From NCBI RefSeq assembly GCF_965363235.1, contig NC_134840.1, positions 930,001-994,000 of the forward strand: a stretch of 64,000 bases of DNA, in the 5' to 3' direction. The notes below the pieces were generated by a model, which worked only from the letters and a program-made list of their open reading frames with translations, was not told where the DNA came from and did no database searches. Source of the DNA: Mytilus galloprovincialis (Eukaryota > Mollusca > Bivalvia > Mytilida > Mytilidae). Below, in pieces: positions 48,198-59,331 of this stretch; positions within the stretch are counted from its first letter, which is position 1, and the number at the start of each line of letters is the position of its first letter. A program made the translations under genes and the position numbers.

Positions 48198-51100
48198 ATG
48201 AGAAGGAGTAACATAAGACTCCTTGGGACCATATGTGTCTTCTTGGCATTATTTGTTTTATTGTTATGTCTTTATTCGGATCAAAATCATTATTTGTTTT
48301 CACAGAAAACAAATTCATATTCTATTGACTTGAACTTTGACAGAAAACTACTAGACAAAGACTATGAACTTGATTTAGAAGATGAAGATGTTTTGGTTTT
48401 TCTTCACATGCAAAAAACTGGTGGTACAACTTTTGGAAAACATCTTGTTAAAAATCTTGACATTGATCAACCTTGTGAATGTATTAAAGGAAAGAAAAAA
48501 TGTAACTGCTTAACTCGAAAGCAAACTGTCTGGTTATTTAGCAGATACTCTACTGGTTGGGCATGTGGTCTCCATGCAGACTGGACAGAATTAAAGGGAT
48601 GTGTGGATAAAGAAATGGACAAGCAAGAAGGTTTACATAGAAAAAGAAGGTATACATGTCAATATAAGCAGGAAAAATTGAACAGGTTGAGACTGTCAAG
48701 TCTGTTAAGAGCTCTACAATTGTTGGAATTGTACATATCATGCCCAACTATAAATAAAATTAACTCACTTACTTACCGTGGGCTATTCCGATGAGTCACC
48801 CCAAGAAATGAAAGAGTTTATAGCCCAATTACGACGTCTTGAAAGGCTATTATACTTTTTTTCTTTGATGCCTTACATTGGCTGTAAGGCTTCAAAGCAA
48901 AAAGTATAATAGAGGGGGAGGACAGGGGTAAGGGAGACAGGGAGAAAGGGGGTAGGAGAAAGGATAAAGGGGTTGGGAGAAAGGAGAAAGGGGGTAGGAG
49001 AAAGGAGAGGAAGGCTGGGAGAAAGGAGAAAAATTAAAATATCTCTCCTTTTAAAATTTTTTCTAATATTTCAAGAAAAAAATTCTCAAAAGGAGATGTT
49101 TTATTCTAATGGGAGAAAGGAGAACGGGGGTAGGAGAAAGGAGAAGCGGGGTGGGAGAAGGGAGAAGGGTACCCCCCTGTCCTCCCCCTCATAATAGCTA
49201 CTGGGTGAAAGGCTGTGGATTTTCTATTATAGATAGTATCAACACAAGGATACATATCCCTTAAACAAAGTTTTTTAAAAATCTTTACTATTCCAACATG
49301 TGTCCAAATAGAACTTTACTGGTCTGGGGCATAAATGGATTTATACATGTATGTTTATATAGTGATTTATATGGTGCAGACTGATTGTAGCAATATTGGA
49401 TGATAAAGAAATGTTTGCCTTACTGAAATATTTGTTAAATGTAAATGAGACATCTGAGAAAAAATAAATGTTTTCCTTGACTCCCTTTAAAGCTTGCTGT
49501 TCAGTGTGCGCCAAGATTCCGTGTTAATGACTAATTTGTACAGCCTTAAACACGGAGCCTTGGCTCACACCAAACAACAAGCTATAAAGGGCCCTAAAAT
49601 ACAAGTGTAAAACCATTCAAATGGGAAAACCAACGGTCTAATTAAGAAATAATTCTATCCTGCCATGCTCTATGCTCATTTTAACATGGGTAGGCATTAT
49701 ATTTGTTAATATCTTAATACCGAGCGTTAGCGAGGTATTAAATGTTTACAGATATAATGCCTACCCATGTTAAAATGAGCATAGAGCATGGCAGAATAGA
49801 ATTATTTCGATTCTAATAGGAATATTTGAACTTGTCCAATTCGAAGCGGACCTATAGTAGACGCTCGGAATGTCGCCATTTTGATTTCATGAACCAAAAA
49901 CGCTATAGAAAATCAGCAGTTTATCAAAAAAAAAGAACAGAAACATTTAAACTTACTTTAAGAATGTTTTTATTTAATTTCCTAACGAGCAACACCAACA
50001 AAAATGTCAATTTCGATCTCTGGCGTTGTTCAAAATTCACCTGATGTTGCAATTTCAATTGTGACGTCAATCACGTGCAACCCATGTTCTATTTGAATTA
50101 GAACATGGCTTTGTACCCAAAGCTTAAGAAGAACGTCATATTAGAATAATAATATAACATATATAATAAAATATTATCAGGAAACATTGGAGGGCTCTGT
50201 AAGGAGTTAACGACCTTAAATGACAATTTTGACTAAATTTTGTTTATTTTGAATAGGTAGAAACTTTGAACAGCAAAAATGATCAGCTACATGCATGTAC
50301 ATGTAGATCACAAAAATCTGCAAAAAATTATAATTTTGACAGAAATCAATGGATGGCAGGTTCTTTCATTTTACAAAAAATACAGAACAGATCTAGATCT
50401 TTTAAAACACCTAGCCACAAGTTTACTTATTGTGTGAAAGATTGCTGCCTCTAGATCTATTGCTACAGATTTAAATGTTGCATTTTTTTTACCAAGTGTG
50501 CATATCAGGTTCCTGGGAGTCGCTAGTTTTAATATCATAAATAGTATTAGCCTTATGTTATAAACATGATTGAAAACTTTCATAGTACAAAAAAAAAAGT
50601 ATCTTACATTACTTATTCTTAGAATTGAGAATAGAAAGGGGAATATGTCAAAAGAAACAAGTACATTTGTAGTTTACAATCAGACCAAAGAGCAAATATA
50701 ATCCTAAGACCACCAAAAGGTCTTCAACACAGCACCCTAAAAATCCCTCACCAGGCCTTTAAATAAAAATGTGTACTAGTTTAGGGATAATGGACCTCAT
50801 ACTAAAATCCAAAACATACATGTATAAATGAACCAAAATTAATTATACAAGACTAACAAAGGCAAGAGGCTCCTGACTTTGGACAGGTGCAAAACTCATT
50901 AGCATTATTAGGCAATTTATATTTTTTTATAGCACTTAACAGAAGTATATTTTGACTACGGTACATGTACTAAATTACCTTCCACTTGCCTGTCTCTAAG
51001 AATCAGTAGTATTTTTTAAACTGCCTGTTGTTTTTGATTTAGATTCCACTATATCATCATACTAATTAAACTACCTGTAATGTTGTTTTTAGATTCCACT

Positions 51101-51801
51101 ATATCACCATACTAAGAGACCCAGTGAGGAGATACATAAGTGAATGGAAACATGTTCAGAGAGGAGCTACATGGAAAGCTGCTAAACTCTATTGTAATGG
51201 ACGCCAAGCTTCTTTAGAAGAAGTGCCATTTTGCTTTGAGGGCTCGACATGGAAAGGTGTAACATTGGAAGAATTCATAAAATGTAAATTTAATCTGGCT
51301 AATAATCGCCAGACAAGGATGTTGGCTAATCTAAGTAAAGTGAACTGCTACAATGGGACAGGAATGAATGAGGAACTAAGACAAAGATTACTATTGGAAA
51401 GTGCAATCGAAAACCTTAAAAATATGTCTTTTTTTGGTTTAACAGAACATCAACGTGATACTCAACTCTTATTTCAACATACATTTCATATAAAATTTTC
51501 TAAAGATTTTGAGCAGTTCAACAAAACACATTCCGAAAAAGCTGAACATAAGGTTACAGAGGAACAAATAAGTTTGATAGAAAATCTGAATGCTTTAGAT
51601 GTTAAATTATATAAATTTGCCAAAAGACTATTTGAAGAACGAGTCAAGGTGATGACAGAAGAAATGAATGAGTCTGAGTCTACTCCTGTCAGTGTGATTG
51701 AGAGTAAAACTGGAGAAGAACATAATGAAGGGTTAGGTGTTAGAGAACAACATAATGAAACACTAGATTATGTGGAGGAGCTGTTTAAAGAAGCATCTTA
51801 A
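48198..51801 (+). CDS. HS6ST: Heparan-sulfate 6-O-sulfotransferase (complete, 2 coding exons)
   Basis: The enzyme transfers sulfate from PAPS to the 6-O position of glucosamine in heparan sulfate, in the Golgi. Exons are 48198-48649 and 51093-51801; the phase-2 junction splits one Arg codon, giving 386 codons. Residues 8-26 form a hydrophobic type II signal anchor after MRRSN. The 5'-phosphosulfate-binding loop MQKTGGTTFG is at about 71-80, followed by a Cys-rich CxC region and LFSRYSTGWACGLHADWTE, which holds the likely catalytic His. The 3'-phosphate motif LRDPVRRYISEW opens exon 2, then HVQRGATWK and NLANNRQTRMLA. Sequons NGT, NMS, NKT and NET suggest glycosylation. An in-frame stop just upstream fixes the start. 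The two-exon structure matches vertebrate HS6ST genes. An AATAAA lies at 51803, two bases after the stop, and is probably not the only polyadenylation signal. The first intron carries foldback repeats and a G-rich tract. Paralogue number (1, 2 or 3) cannot be given. Confidence 0.95.
48847..48912. repeat. 66-nt imperfect hairpin in HS6ST intron 1
   Basis: CTATTATACTTTTT pairs with AAAAAGTATAATAG, and TTTGATGCCTTACA pairs with TGTAAGGCTTCAAA, around a TTGGC loop. The size resembles a microRNA precursor, but the flanks suggest the end of a foldback element. Confidence 0.7.
48905..49196 (+). repeat. G-rich polypurine tract bounded by inverted repeats
   Basis: Repeats of GGAGAAAGG with G runs of 3-5 form a potential G-quadruplex tract on the HS6ST sense strand. 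GAGGGGGAGGACAGGGG at the left is mirrored by CCCCTGTCCTCCCCCTC at the right. The small ORF at 48973-49194 is compositional. Confidence 0.7.
49475..49660 (+). repeat. Dispersed repeat fragment in HS6ST intron
   Basis: Contains AACACGGAGCCTTGGCTCAC, AACAAGCTATAAAGGGCCC and AACCATTCAAATGGGAAAAC, from a repeat family related to the one at 25794. No coding. Confidence 0.5.
49646..49808. repeat. Near-perfect 57-bp-arm inverted repeat (foldback)
   Basis: The left arm 49646-49702 and right arm 49752-49808 are reverse complements with about two mismatches. The 49-base spacer contains a smaller palindrome around CCGAGCGTTAGCGAGG. In HS6ST pre-mRNA it would fold into a long hairpin. It lies in intron 1. 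Confidence 0.88.
50083..50110. repeat. Short hairpin
   Basis: CCATGTTCTA and TAGAACATGG pair around a 7-base loop. It lies about 15 bp after TGACGTCAATCACGTG, in HS6ST intron 1. Confidence 0.6.
50640..50905 (+). repeat. Dispersed repeat fragment just before HS6ST exon 2
   Basis: Contains GGTCTTCAACACAGCACCC, TACAAGACTAACAAAGGCA and GAGGCTCCTGACTTTGGAC, a mussel repeat also partly visible at 32270-32400. It ends about 190 bp before exon 2. Confidence 0.5.
51001..51114 (+). repeat. 50-bp tandem duplication across the HS6ST exon 2 acceptor
   Basis: ATTTAGATTCCACTATATCA (acceptor AG at 51041-51042) is repeated 50 bp later as TTTTAGATTCCACTATATCA (AG at 51091-51092). Only the second copy continues into LRDPVRRYISEW; the first diverges after CATACTA into TTAAACTACC. 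Confidence 0.85.
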
Positions 51802-52577
51802 AAATAAAGTCATGTTTTATTAAGTTTTGATAGTACAAAATAATGTTTGTCATTGTCTGGCTGTTGAACTTTAAAAACTTAAGGTACATCTGAAAATAAG
51901 ACAAAAATATTACTGCCTTTTTTCCATGGACAATTCAAACTTGATTTAAGTTTTTAGTTATATGAAATATATATATATATATAGAATGAATGAATCATGC
52001 TTTCACATCAAACTCAGTTTATTTTAAAATTTATATGTGATAAGTGATAAAGACGAATGAAATATTTTGTCTATCTTAGTTCATACCATTCCAAACTGAT
52101 ACAGTTTGTACATCACCCATGTTATAGCAGAGATATATTTGACAATATATTTAAAATGTATATTTTTGTAATTCATAGGAAGTTGTTGTCACAGCTCATT
52201 TATGTTCAATGAATATCTAAGATCTCATTACAAAGCATTTCTGTTATTTTTTCTCTTTTTTGTATAGTCTGTGATAAATTGTCATATAAATCCATTTGTT
52301 AATTCATAAATATACCAAGAAGTTGGTACAGTTGATAATAATCATGTATAATCACTATTTGTATTATAGCATGTTGTTTGAATGGTTACCTACTAGTTTA
52401 CATAGGAAGAAATTGTCTGCTGTCATAGCACTACAAATTAGTTAAGTTTTTACAAATATGTCTGATTACCCCCTACCTGTTAATCAACATGACCAACATG
52501 GATAAAAACAACACTTAAATATACATGATGTAAGGGGTCAAATACCAGTTTTGTCTATTTCATTTCAAGTAAGGAGT

Positions 52578-53125
52578 GCTCCATTCGAAGGAGTAGGTCT
52601 GGCAATTTGCCGATTTTGACCTCAAATTGCAGGTTCATCTAAAGAAAGATTTTAGACACTTTTTAAACACTTAAGTGTCTATTTCAATTGATTCGATTAG
52701 TTTATGTGACAGATTTTAACTGATTTAGTTATTAAAAACGCTCCGACTCAAGCTTAAATATGAAAAATCTATCAAATATGCCAAAATTGAAAAACGTCAC
52801 TTTTCAAATGGTTGTTGCATCTGTGTTCATCCTCAACCTTTATATTTGTCATGTATTATCATCAAATATTTTTCATTTCAATATTATGAATGAACATGAA
52901 TGTGGCCACTTTCATTTAAGACGGAAACCGGCTAAAATTGTGTAGATTTCAGTAATATAGCATGAATTCATGATGCTAGTACTCGATATATGTGCATTGT
53001 ATTGTCAAAAACAGTCCATATTTATGTAGCAGAAGCATTCTACTTTCCAATAAATAGCTAAAATATTACATTCTCACAATTTTGTAAAACTGCTATATTT
53101 TGGGGCCAAAAAGGGGTCTTTCTAA
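52578..53125 (+). repeat. Dispersed repeat copy 2
   Basis: This is the partner of 32845-33425 in opposite orientation. A 61-codon ORF at 52760-52945 lies in it but is not preserved in the other copy, so it is not annotated as a gene. Confidence 0.75.
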
Positions 53126-53591
53126 ACACTTCTTTGTTGACCTGTTCAAGCCAAAAAAAGTTTTTTTTCTTATTCTATGGATTTCCCCAGGCCTGTCTGA
53201 ATTATATTAAATATCTCCTAGTCTTTTGTTTAATAGAGTACCCTCAACTTAAAATTGAAATTGTAAATCTACACCTGAGGGCAATCTTCTATGGTTGAGG
53301 TCTTTGTGATTTTGTCCTCTGTAATGTCTGTTAGACCTGACAATAAGAAGACCGATTTGTGTATCTGTTTATTGATAGCCACAGAAATATTTATCTGAAA
53401 GTTTATGTGACATCACAACGTGGGGAACAAGTTATAAAGCAAGAGGTTAACATTAAGTACAGTAGAATGTAACAGGACTTGTTATAATTAGCATAATAGG
53501 CATGATAGGGAATGGAATGGTTTTTGTAAGCAAATGAGAAATTGTTCAGTAGAAATATTTCTGTAATCTCATATTTATTTAATTTTATGTG

Positions 53592-53750
53592 TTTATGATA
53601 TTTGTTAAATTCATATACACATCTCTTTTATGTATGATATTTGTTAAATTCATATACATATCTCTTTTATGTATGATATTTGTTAAATTCATATACACAT
53701 CTCTTTTATGTATGATATTTGTTATATTCATATACACATCTTTTTTCATT
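53592..53750. repeat. 39-bp tandem repeat, 4 copies
   Basis: The units contain ATGATATTTGTTAAATTCAT and ACACATCTCTTTTATG. The 39-bp length preserves frame, producing a 13-residue repeat ORF that is not considered a gene. Confidence 0.9.
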
Positions 53751-53900
53751 TATCACTTTCAGCTTTTAAATCTATTTTGTGCCAATATTATACATTTTAG
53801 AGGTATATTAAAATTCAATCATTTTTGAAAAATATAGTGTATTAAGAAAATAGTATATTTATTCAGTATGGTAATGTATACTAGACCCAATTTCAGTTTG

Positions 53901-55010
53901 AATCATCAAATGAAACATACAATTCCTAACCCCCCAGTAAAGATCTTCTAAATCATCAAATGAAACATACAATTTCTAACCCCCCAATAAAGATCTTCTA
54001 AATCATCAAATGAAACATACAATTCCTAACCCCCCAGTAAAGATCTTCTAAATCATCAAATGAAACATACAATTTCTAACCCCCCAGTAAAGATCTTCTA
54101 AATCATCAAATGAAACATACAATTCCTAACCCCCCAGTAAAGATCTTCTAAATCATCAAATGAAACATACAATTTCTAACCCCCCAGTAAAGATCTTCTA
54201 AATCATCAAATGAAACATACAATTTCTAACCCCCCAGTAAAGATCTTCTAAATCATCAAATGAAACATACAATTCCTAACCCCCCAGTAAAGATCTTCTA
54301 AATCATCAAATGAAACATACAATTTCTAACCCCCCAGTAAAGATCTTCTAAATCATCAAATGAAACATACAATTTCTAACCCCCCAATAAAGATCTTCTA
54401 AATCATCAAATGAAACATACAATTCCTAACCCCCCAGTAAAGATCTTCTAAATCATCAAATGAAACATACAATTTCTAACCCCCCAATAAAGATCTTCTA
54501 AATCATCAAATGAAACATACAATTTCTAACCCCCCAATAAAGATCTTCTAAATCCTCAAATGAAACATACAATTTCTAACCCCCCAATAAAGATCTTCTA
54601 AATCATCAAATGAAACATACAATTCCTAACCCCCCAGTAAAGATCTTCTAAATCATCAAATGAAACATACAATTCCTAACCCCCCAGTAAAGATCTTCTA
54701 AATCATCACAAGAAACATACAATTTCTAACCCCCCAGTAAAGATCTTCTAAATCATCAAATGAAACATACAATTTCTAACCCCCCAGTAAAGATCTTCTA
54801 AATCATCAAATGAAACATACAATTTCTAACCCCCCAGTAAAGATCTTCTAAATCATCAAATGAAACATACAATTCCTAACCCCCCAGTAAAGATCTTCTA
54901 AATCATCAAATGAAACATACAATTTCTAACCCCCCAGTAAAGATCTTCTAAATCATCAAATGAAACATACAATTTCTAACCCCCCAATAAAGATCTTCTA
55001 AATCATCAAA
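53901..55010. repeat. Minisatellite F, 50-bp unit, 22 copies
   Basis: The units are exactly 50 bp with no visible length change. The unit includes AATCATCAAATGAAACATAC and TAACCCCCCAGTAAAGATC. Only two positions vary often (AATTTCTAA/AATTCCTAA and CCCAGTAA/CCCAATAA). Near-identity implies recent expansion. It is downstream of HS6ST with no ORF. Confidence 0.95.
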
Positions 55011-55274
55011 CAAAACTCTTCAGCTGGTAAATATTAAACAAAACTACTGTTTTACAAATCAATGATCAGTATTAAGGTAAATGCTATTCATAAATAACAC
55101 TTTGGTAAAACATGCATAACTATAAATCCACTGTATGTCATATGGCATTGAAGTGAAATAAATGATATGAAACTATGAACATCATTTGACCTTTGTAAAA
55201 ATACCTTCTGACAAATATTGCTTTAAAAAAAATCATTTATTAACAAATGATTAAAAAGTTAACATTGTGGATTT

Positions 55275-55560
55275 TCAAGTTAAGATAGGCTTGATCGCAG
55301 CTCTGACAATACTTTGATTTAATTCAGTGCCTAAATACCGTACCAGCATAGTTAAGATTGGCTTGATCTCAGCTCTGGCAATACTTTGATTTAAATTCAG
55401 GGCCTAAATAACGTACCAGCATAGTTAAGATTGGCTTAATCCCAGCTCTGACAATACTTTGATTAAATTTAGGGCCTAAATAACGTACCAACATAGTTAA
55501 GATTGGCTTGATCCCAGCTCTGACAATACTTTGATTTAATTCAGGCCTAAATAACCCATT
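55275..55560. repeat. Tandem repeat of about 75-80 bp, 4 copies
   Basis: The units contain TTAAGATTGGCTTGATC, CAGCTCTGACAATACTTTGA and GCCTAAATAACGTACCA, and are moderately diverged. Confidence 0.85.
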
Positions 55561-56351
55561 TCTTATAACTTACTGGTATAATTAAGATTTAGTTGTTGAT
55601 TTTGTAGTCAAATGAAAGCATTTCTGATGAAAAACACAGAATTTCAAATGAACTTTTACTTTAAGGTGTGTAATAAATTTACCTGTAGTGAATAACAAAA
55701 GAGAAATCATGTATACTGATAAACTGTATTGTTTAAAGTAAATACAGAATAGAATATGATACACAGTTGAACACCATGATCAATGTATTACCATTATTTA
55801 TTATTTTATTATTGCATGGATCTTTTACACCCTTGTAATTTGTTATACAGTGTAACCATGGTAACTACAATGGATCATACAGTAGTAAAACAGAGAGATT
55901 TTTATTCTTAATTATATTCATGATAGTAGGTCATTTAAATACAAAAATAGGTCTGTTCGCTTATACATTTAAGAAATGTATGGCAGTTGGACCACAAAAT
56001 TTTTCTGTGAGATTATTTTATCTAACACATATATTTCCAAATGTAATTATAATGTAAAAAATATTTGTCAGTCAGGGTTTAAATCGACAGGTTTTACCAC
56101 TGTGTCTTCCAAAGTATTTAGTAATTATGAATTACTGTTAAAGTGGTGCTTTAAAAATGTTAAAAGATGTAAATAGAATTTTGTAACCAAAGCAAATAAA
56201 ACTTCAACCTTGAACTTTTATTACCTTTCTACCGTTTTTTGGTGTCTTAAAGAAATTTTGCAGCATAAAGTTTCCATGGTCACCACTATCTTAAATTAAA
56301 TGAGGGATATTAATGAAGTCTATACATCAATGAGACAGCAAATTAACATCT
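55561..56351. other. Intergenic between minisatellites F and G
   Basis: The small ORFs at 55582-55764 and 55976-56176 have no recognised motif. No RNA gene is seen. Confidence 0.4.
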
Positions 56352-59331
56352 GTACAAAACATAAAAGTATCCACAACAATCAACATACACCTAAAGATAG
56401 GTCAAAGTACAAAAACATAATAGTATCCACAAAAATCAACATACACCTAAAGATAGGTCAAAGTACAAAAACATAATAGTATCCACAACAATCAACATAC
56501 ACCTAAAGCTAGGTCAAAGTACAGAAACAAAACAGTCTGAAGTACCAGAACAACCAACAACATTCACCTAAAGCTAGGTCATAATACAACAAGAGGCTGT
56601 CACAACGACAGCAAACCGGATTTATGAAAATTACCACAACAATCAACATCATACACCCAGAGCTAGGTCATAATACAAAAACAGAACAGTATGTAGTACC
56701 ACAACAACCAACAACATACACTTAAAGCTAGGTCATAATACAAAAACAGAACAGTATGTAGAACCACAACAATCAACAACATACACCTAAAGCTAGGTCA
56801 TATTACAAAAACAGAACAGTATGTAGTACCACAACAACCAACAACATACACGTAAAGCTAGGTCATAATACAAAAACAGAGCAGTATGTAGTAACACAAC
56901 ATCCAACAACATACACCTAAAGCTAGGTCATAATACAAAAACAGAACAGTATGTAGTACCACAACAATCAACAACATACACCTAAAGCTAGGTCATAATA
57001 CAAAAACAGAACAGTATGTAGAACCACAACAACCACAAGCATACACCTAAAGCTAGGTCATAATACAAAAACAGAACAGTATGTAGTACCACAACAATCA
57101 ACAACATACACCTAAAGCTAGGTCATAATACAAAAACAGAACAGTATGTAGTACCACAACAACCAACAACATACACGTAAAGCTAGGTCATAATACAAAA
57201 ACAGAACAGTATGTAGTACCACAACAACCAACAACATACACCTAAAGCTAGGTCATAATACAAAAACAGAACAGTATGTAGTACCACAACAACCAACAAC
57301 ATACACCTAAAGCTAGGTCATAATACAAAAACAGAACAGTATGTAGTACCACAACAACCAACAACATACACGTAAAGCTAGGTCATAATACAAAAACAGA
57401 ACAGTATGTAGTACCACAACAACCAACAACATACACCTAAAGCTAGGTCATAATACAAAAACAGAACAGTATGCAGTACCACAACAACCAACAACATACA
57501 CTTAAAGCTAGGTCATAATACAAAAACAGAACAGTATGTAGTACCACAACAACCACCAGCATACACCTAAAGCTAGGTCATAATACAAAAACAGAACAGT
57601 ATGTAGTACCACAACAATCAACAACATACACCTAAAGCTAGGTCAGAATACAAAAACAAAACAGTATGTAGTACCACAACAACCAACAACATACACCTAA
57701 AGCTAGGTCATAATACAAAAACAGAACAGTATGTAGTACCACAACAATCAACAACATACACCTAAAGCTAGGTCATAATACAAAAACAAAACAGTATGTA
57801 GTACCACAACAATCAACAACATACACCTAAAGCTAGGTCATAATACAAAAACAGAACAGTATGTAGAACCACAACAATCAACAACATACACCTAAAGCTA
57901 GGTCATAATACAAAAACAGAACAGTATGTAGTACCACAACAATCAACAACATACACGTAAAGCTAGGTCATAATACAAAAACAGAACAGTATGTAGTACC
58001 ACAACAACCAACAACATACACGTAAAGCTAGGTCATAATACAAAAACAGAACAGTATGTAGTACCACAACAACCAACAACATACACCTAAAGCTATGTCA
58101 ATACAAAAACAGAATAGTATGTAGTACCACAACAATCAACAACATACACATACTGCTAGGTCATAATACAAAAACAGAACAGTATGTAGTAACACAACAA
58201 TCAACAACATACACCTAAAGCTAGGTCATAATACAAAAACAGAACAGTATGTAGTACCACAACAATCAACAACATACACCTAAAGCTAGGTCATAATACA
58301 AAAACAGAACAGTATGTAGTACCACAACAACCAACAACATACACCTAAAGCTATGTCATAATACAAAAACAGAATAGTATGTAGTACCACAACAATCAAC
58401 AACATACACATACTGCTAGGTCATAATACAACAACAGAACAGTATGCAGTACCACAACAATCAACAACATACACATAAAGCTAGGTCATAATACAAAAAC
58501 AGAACAGTATGTAGTACCACAACAATCAACAACATACACCTAAAGCTAGGTCAGAATACAAAAACAGAGCAGTATGTAGTAACACAACATCCAACAACAT
58601 ACACATAAAGCTAGGTCATAATACAAAAACAGAACAGTATGCAGTACCACAACAATCAACAACATACACCTAAAGCTAGGTCATAATACAAAAACAGAAC
58701 AGTATGTAGTACCACAACAATCAACAACATACACATAAAGCTTGGTCATAATACAAAAACAGAACAGTATGTAGTACCACAACAACCAACAACATACACC
58801 TAAAGCTAGGTCATAATACAAAAACAGAACAGTATGTAGTACCACAACAACCAACAACATACACATAAAGCTAGGTCATAATACAAAAACAGAACAGTAT
58901 GTAGTACCACAACAACCAACAACATACACATAAAGCTAGGTCATAATACAAAAACAGAACAGTATGTAGTACCACAACAACCAACAACATACACATAAAG
59001 CTAGGTCATAATACAAAAACAGAACAGTATGTAGTACCACAACAACCAACAACATACACATAAAGCTAGGTCATAATACAAAAACAGAACAGTATGTAGT
59101 ACCACAACAATTAACAACATACACCTAAAGCTAGGTTATAATACAAAAACAGAACAGTATGCAGTACCACAACAACCAACAACATACACATACAGCTGGG
59201 TCATAATACAAAAACAAAAACAGAACAGTATGTAGTACCACAACAACCAACAATATACACGTACAGCTTGGTCATAAACCAAAAACAGAACAGTATGCAG
59301 TACCACAACAACCAACAACATACACATACGT
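56352..59331. repeat. Minisatellite G, 65-bp unit, about 45 copies
   Basis: The unit is 65 bp, with AAAGCTAGGTCATAATAC, AAAAACAGAACAGTATGTAG and TACCACAACAACCAACAACA. The first three units are shorter (about 57 bp) and more diverged. A Helentron-like head is embedded at 56588. Minus-strand reading produces hydrophobic repeat ORFs, which are not supported as genes. It passes directly into array H at about 59332. Confidence 0.95.
56588..56632. mobile_element. Isolated Helentron-like head inside a minisatellite
   Basis: AACAAGAGG is followed by GCTGTCACAACGACAGC, a 6-bp stem with a 5-base loop, then AAACCGGATTTAT, the same head as at 41891. The 65-bp array continues on either side. No body of the element follows. 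Confidence 0.55.

Larger units (their letters stand above)
51802..53900. other. HS6ST 3' UTR and flank
   Basis: AT-rich 3' sequence, a TA run near 51970, then the dispersed repeat at 52578 and the 39-bp repeat. No further gene is seen. Confidence 0.45.

Noticed and set aside
48650..48794. HS6ST protein continuing through the exon 1 ORF to 48794
   Set aside because: The donor GTATAC at 48650 joins in phase to exon 2, which carries the family's LRDPVRRYISEW motif; the ORF tail is intronic.
52760..52945. 61-codon ORF MKNLSNMPKLKN...
   Set aside because: It lies in a dispersed repeat whose other copy (32845-33425) does not keep the frame.
58681..59327. Hydrophobic minus-strand ORFs resembling membrane peptides
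   Set aside because: They are the translation of the 65-bp satellite unit and change frame with each unit.
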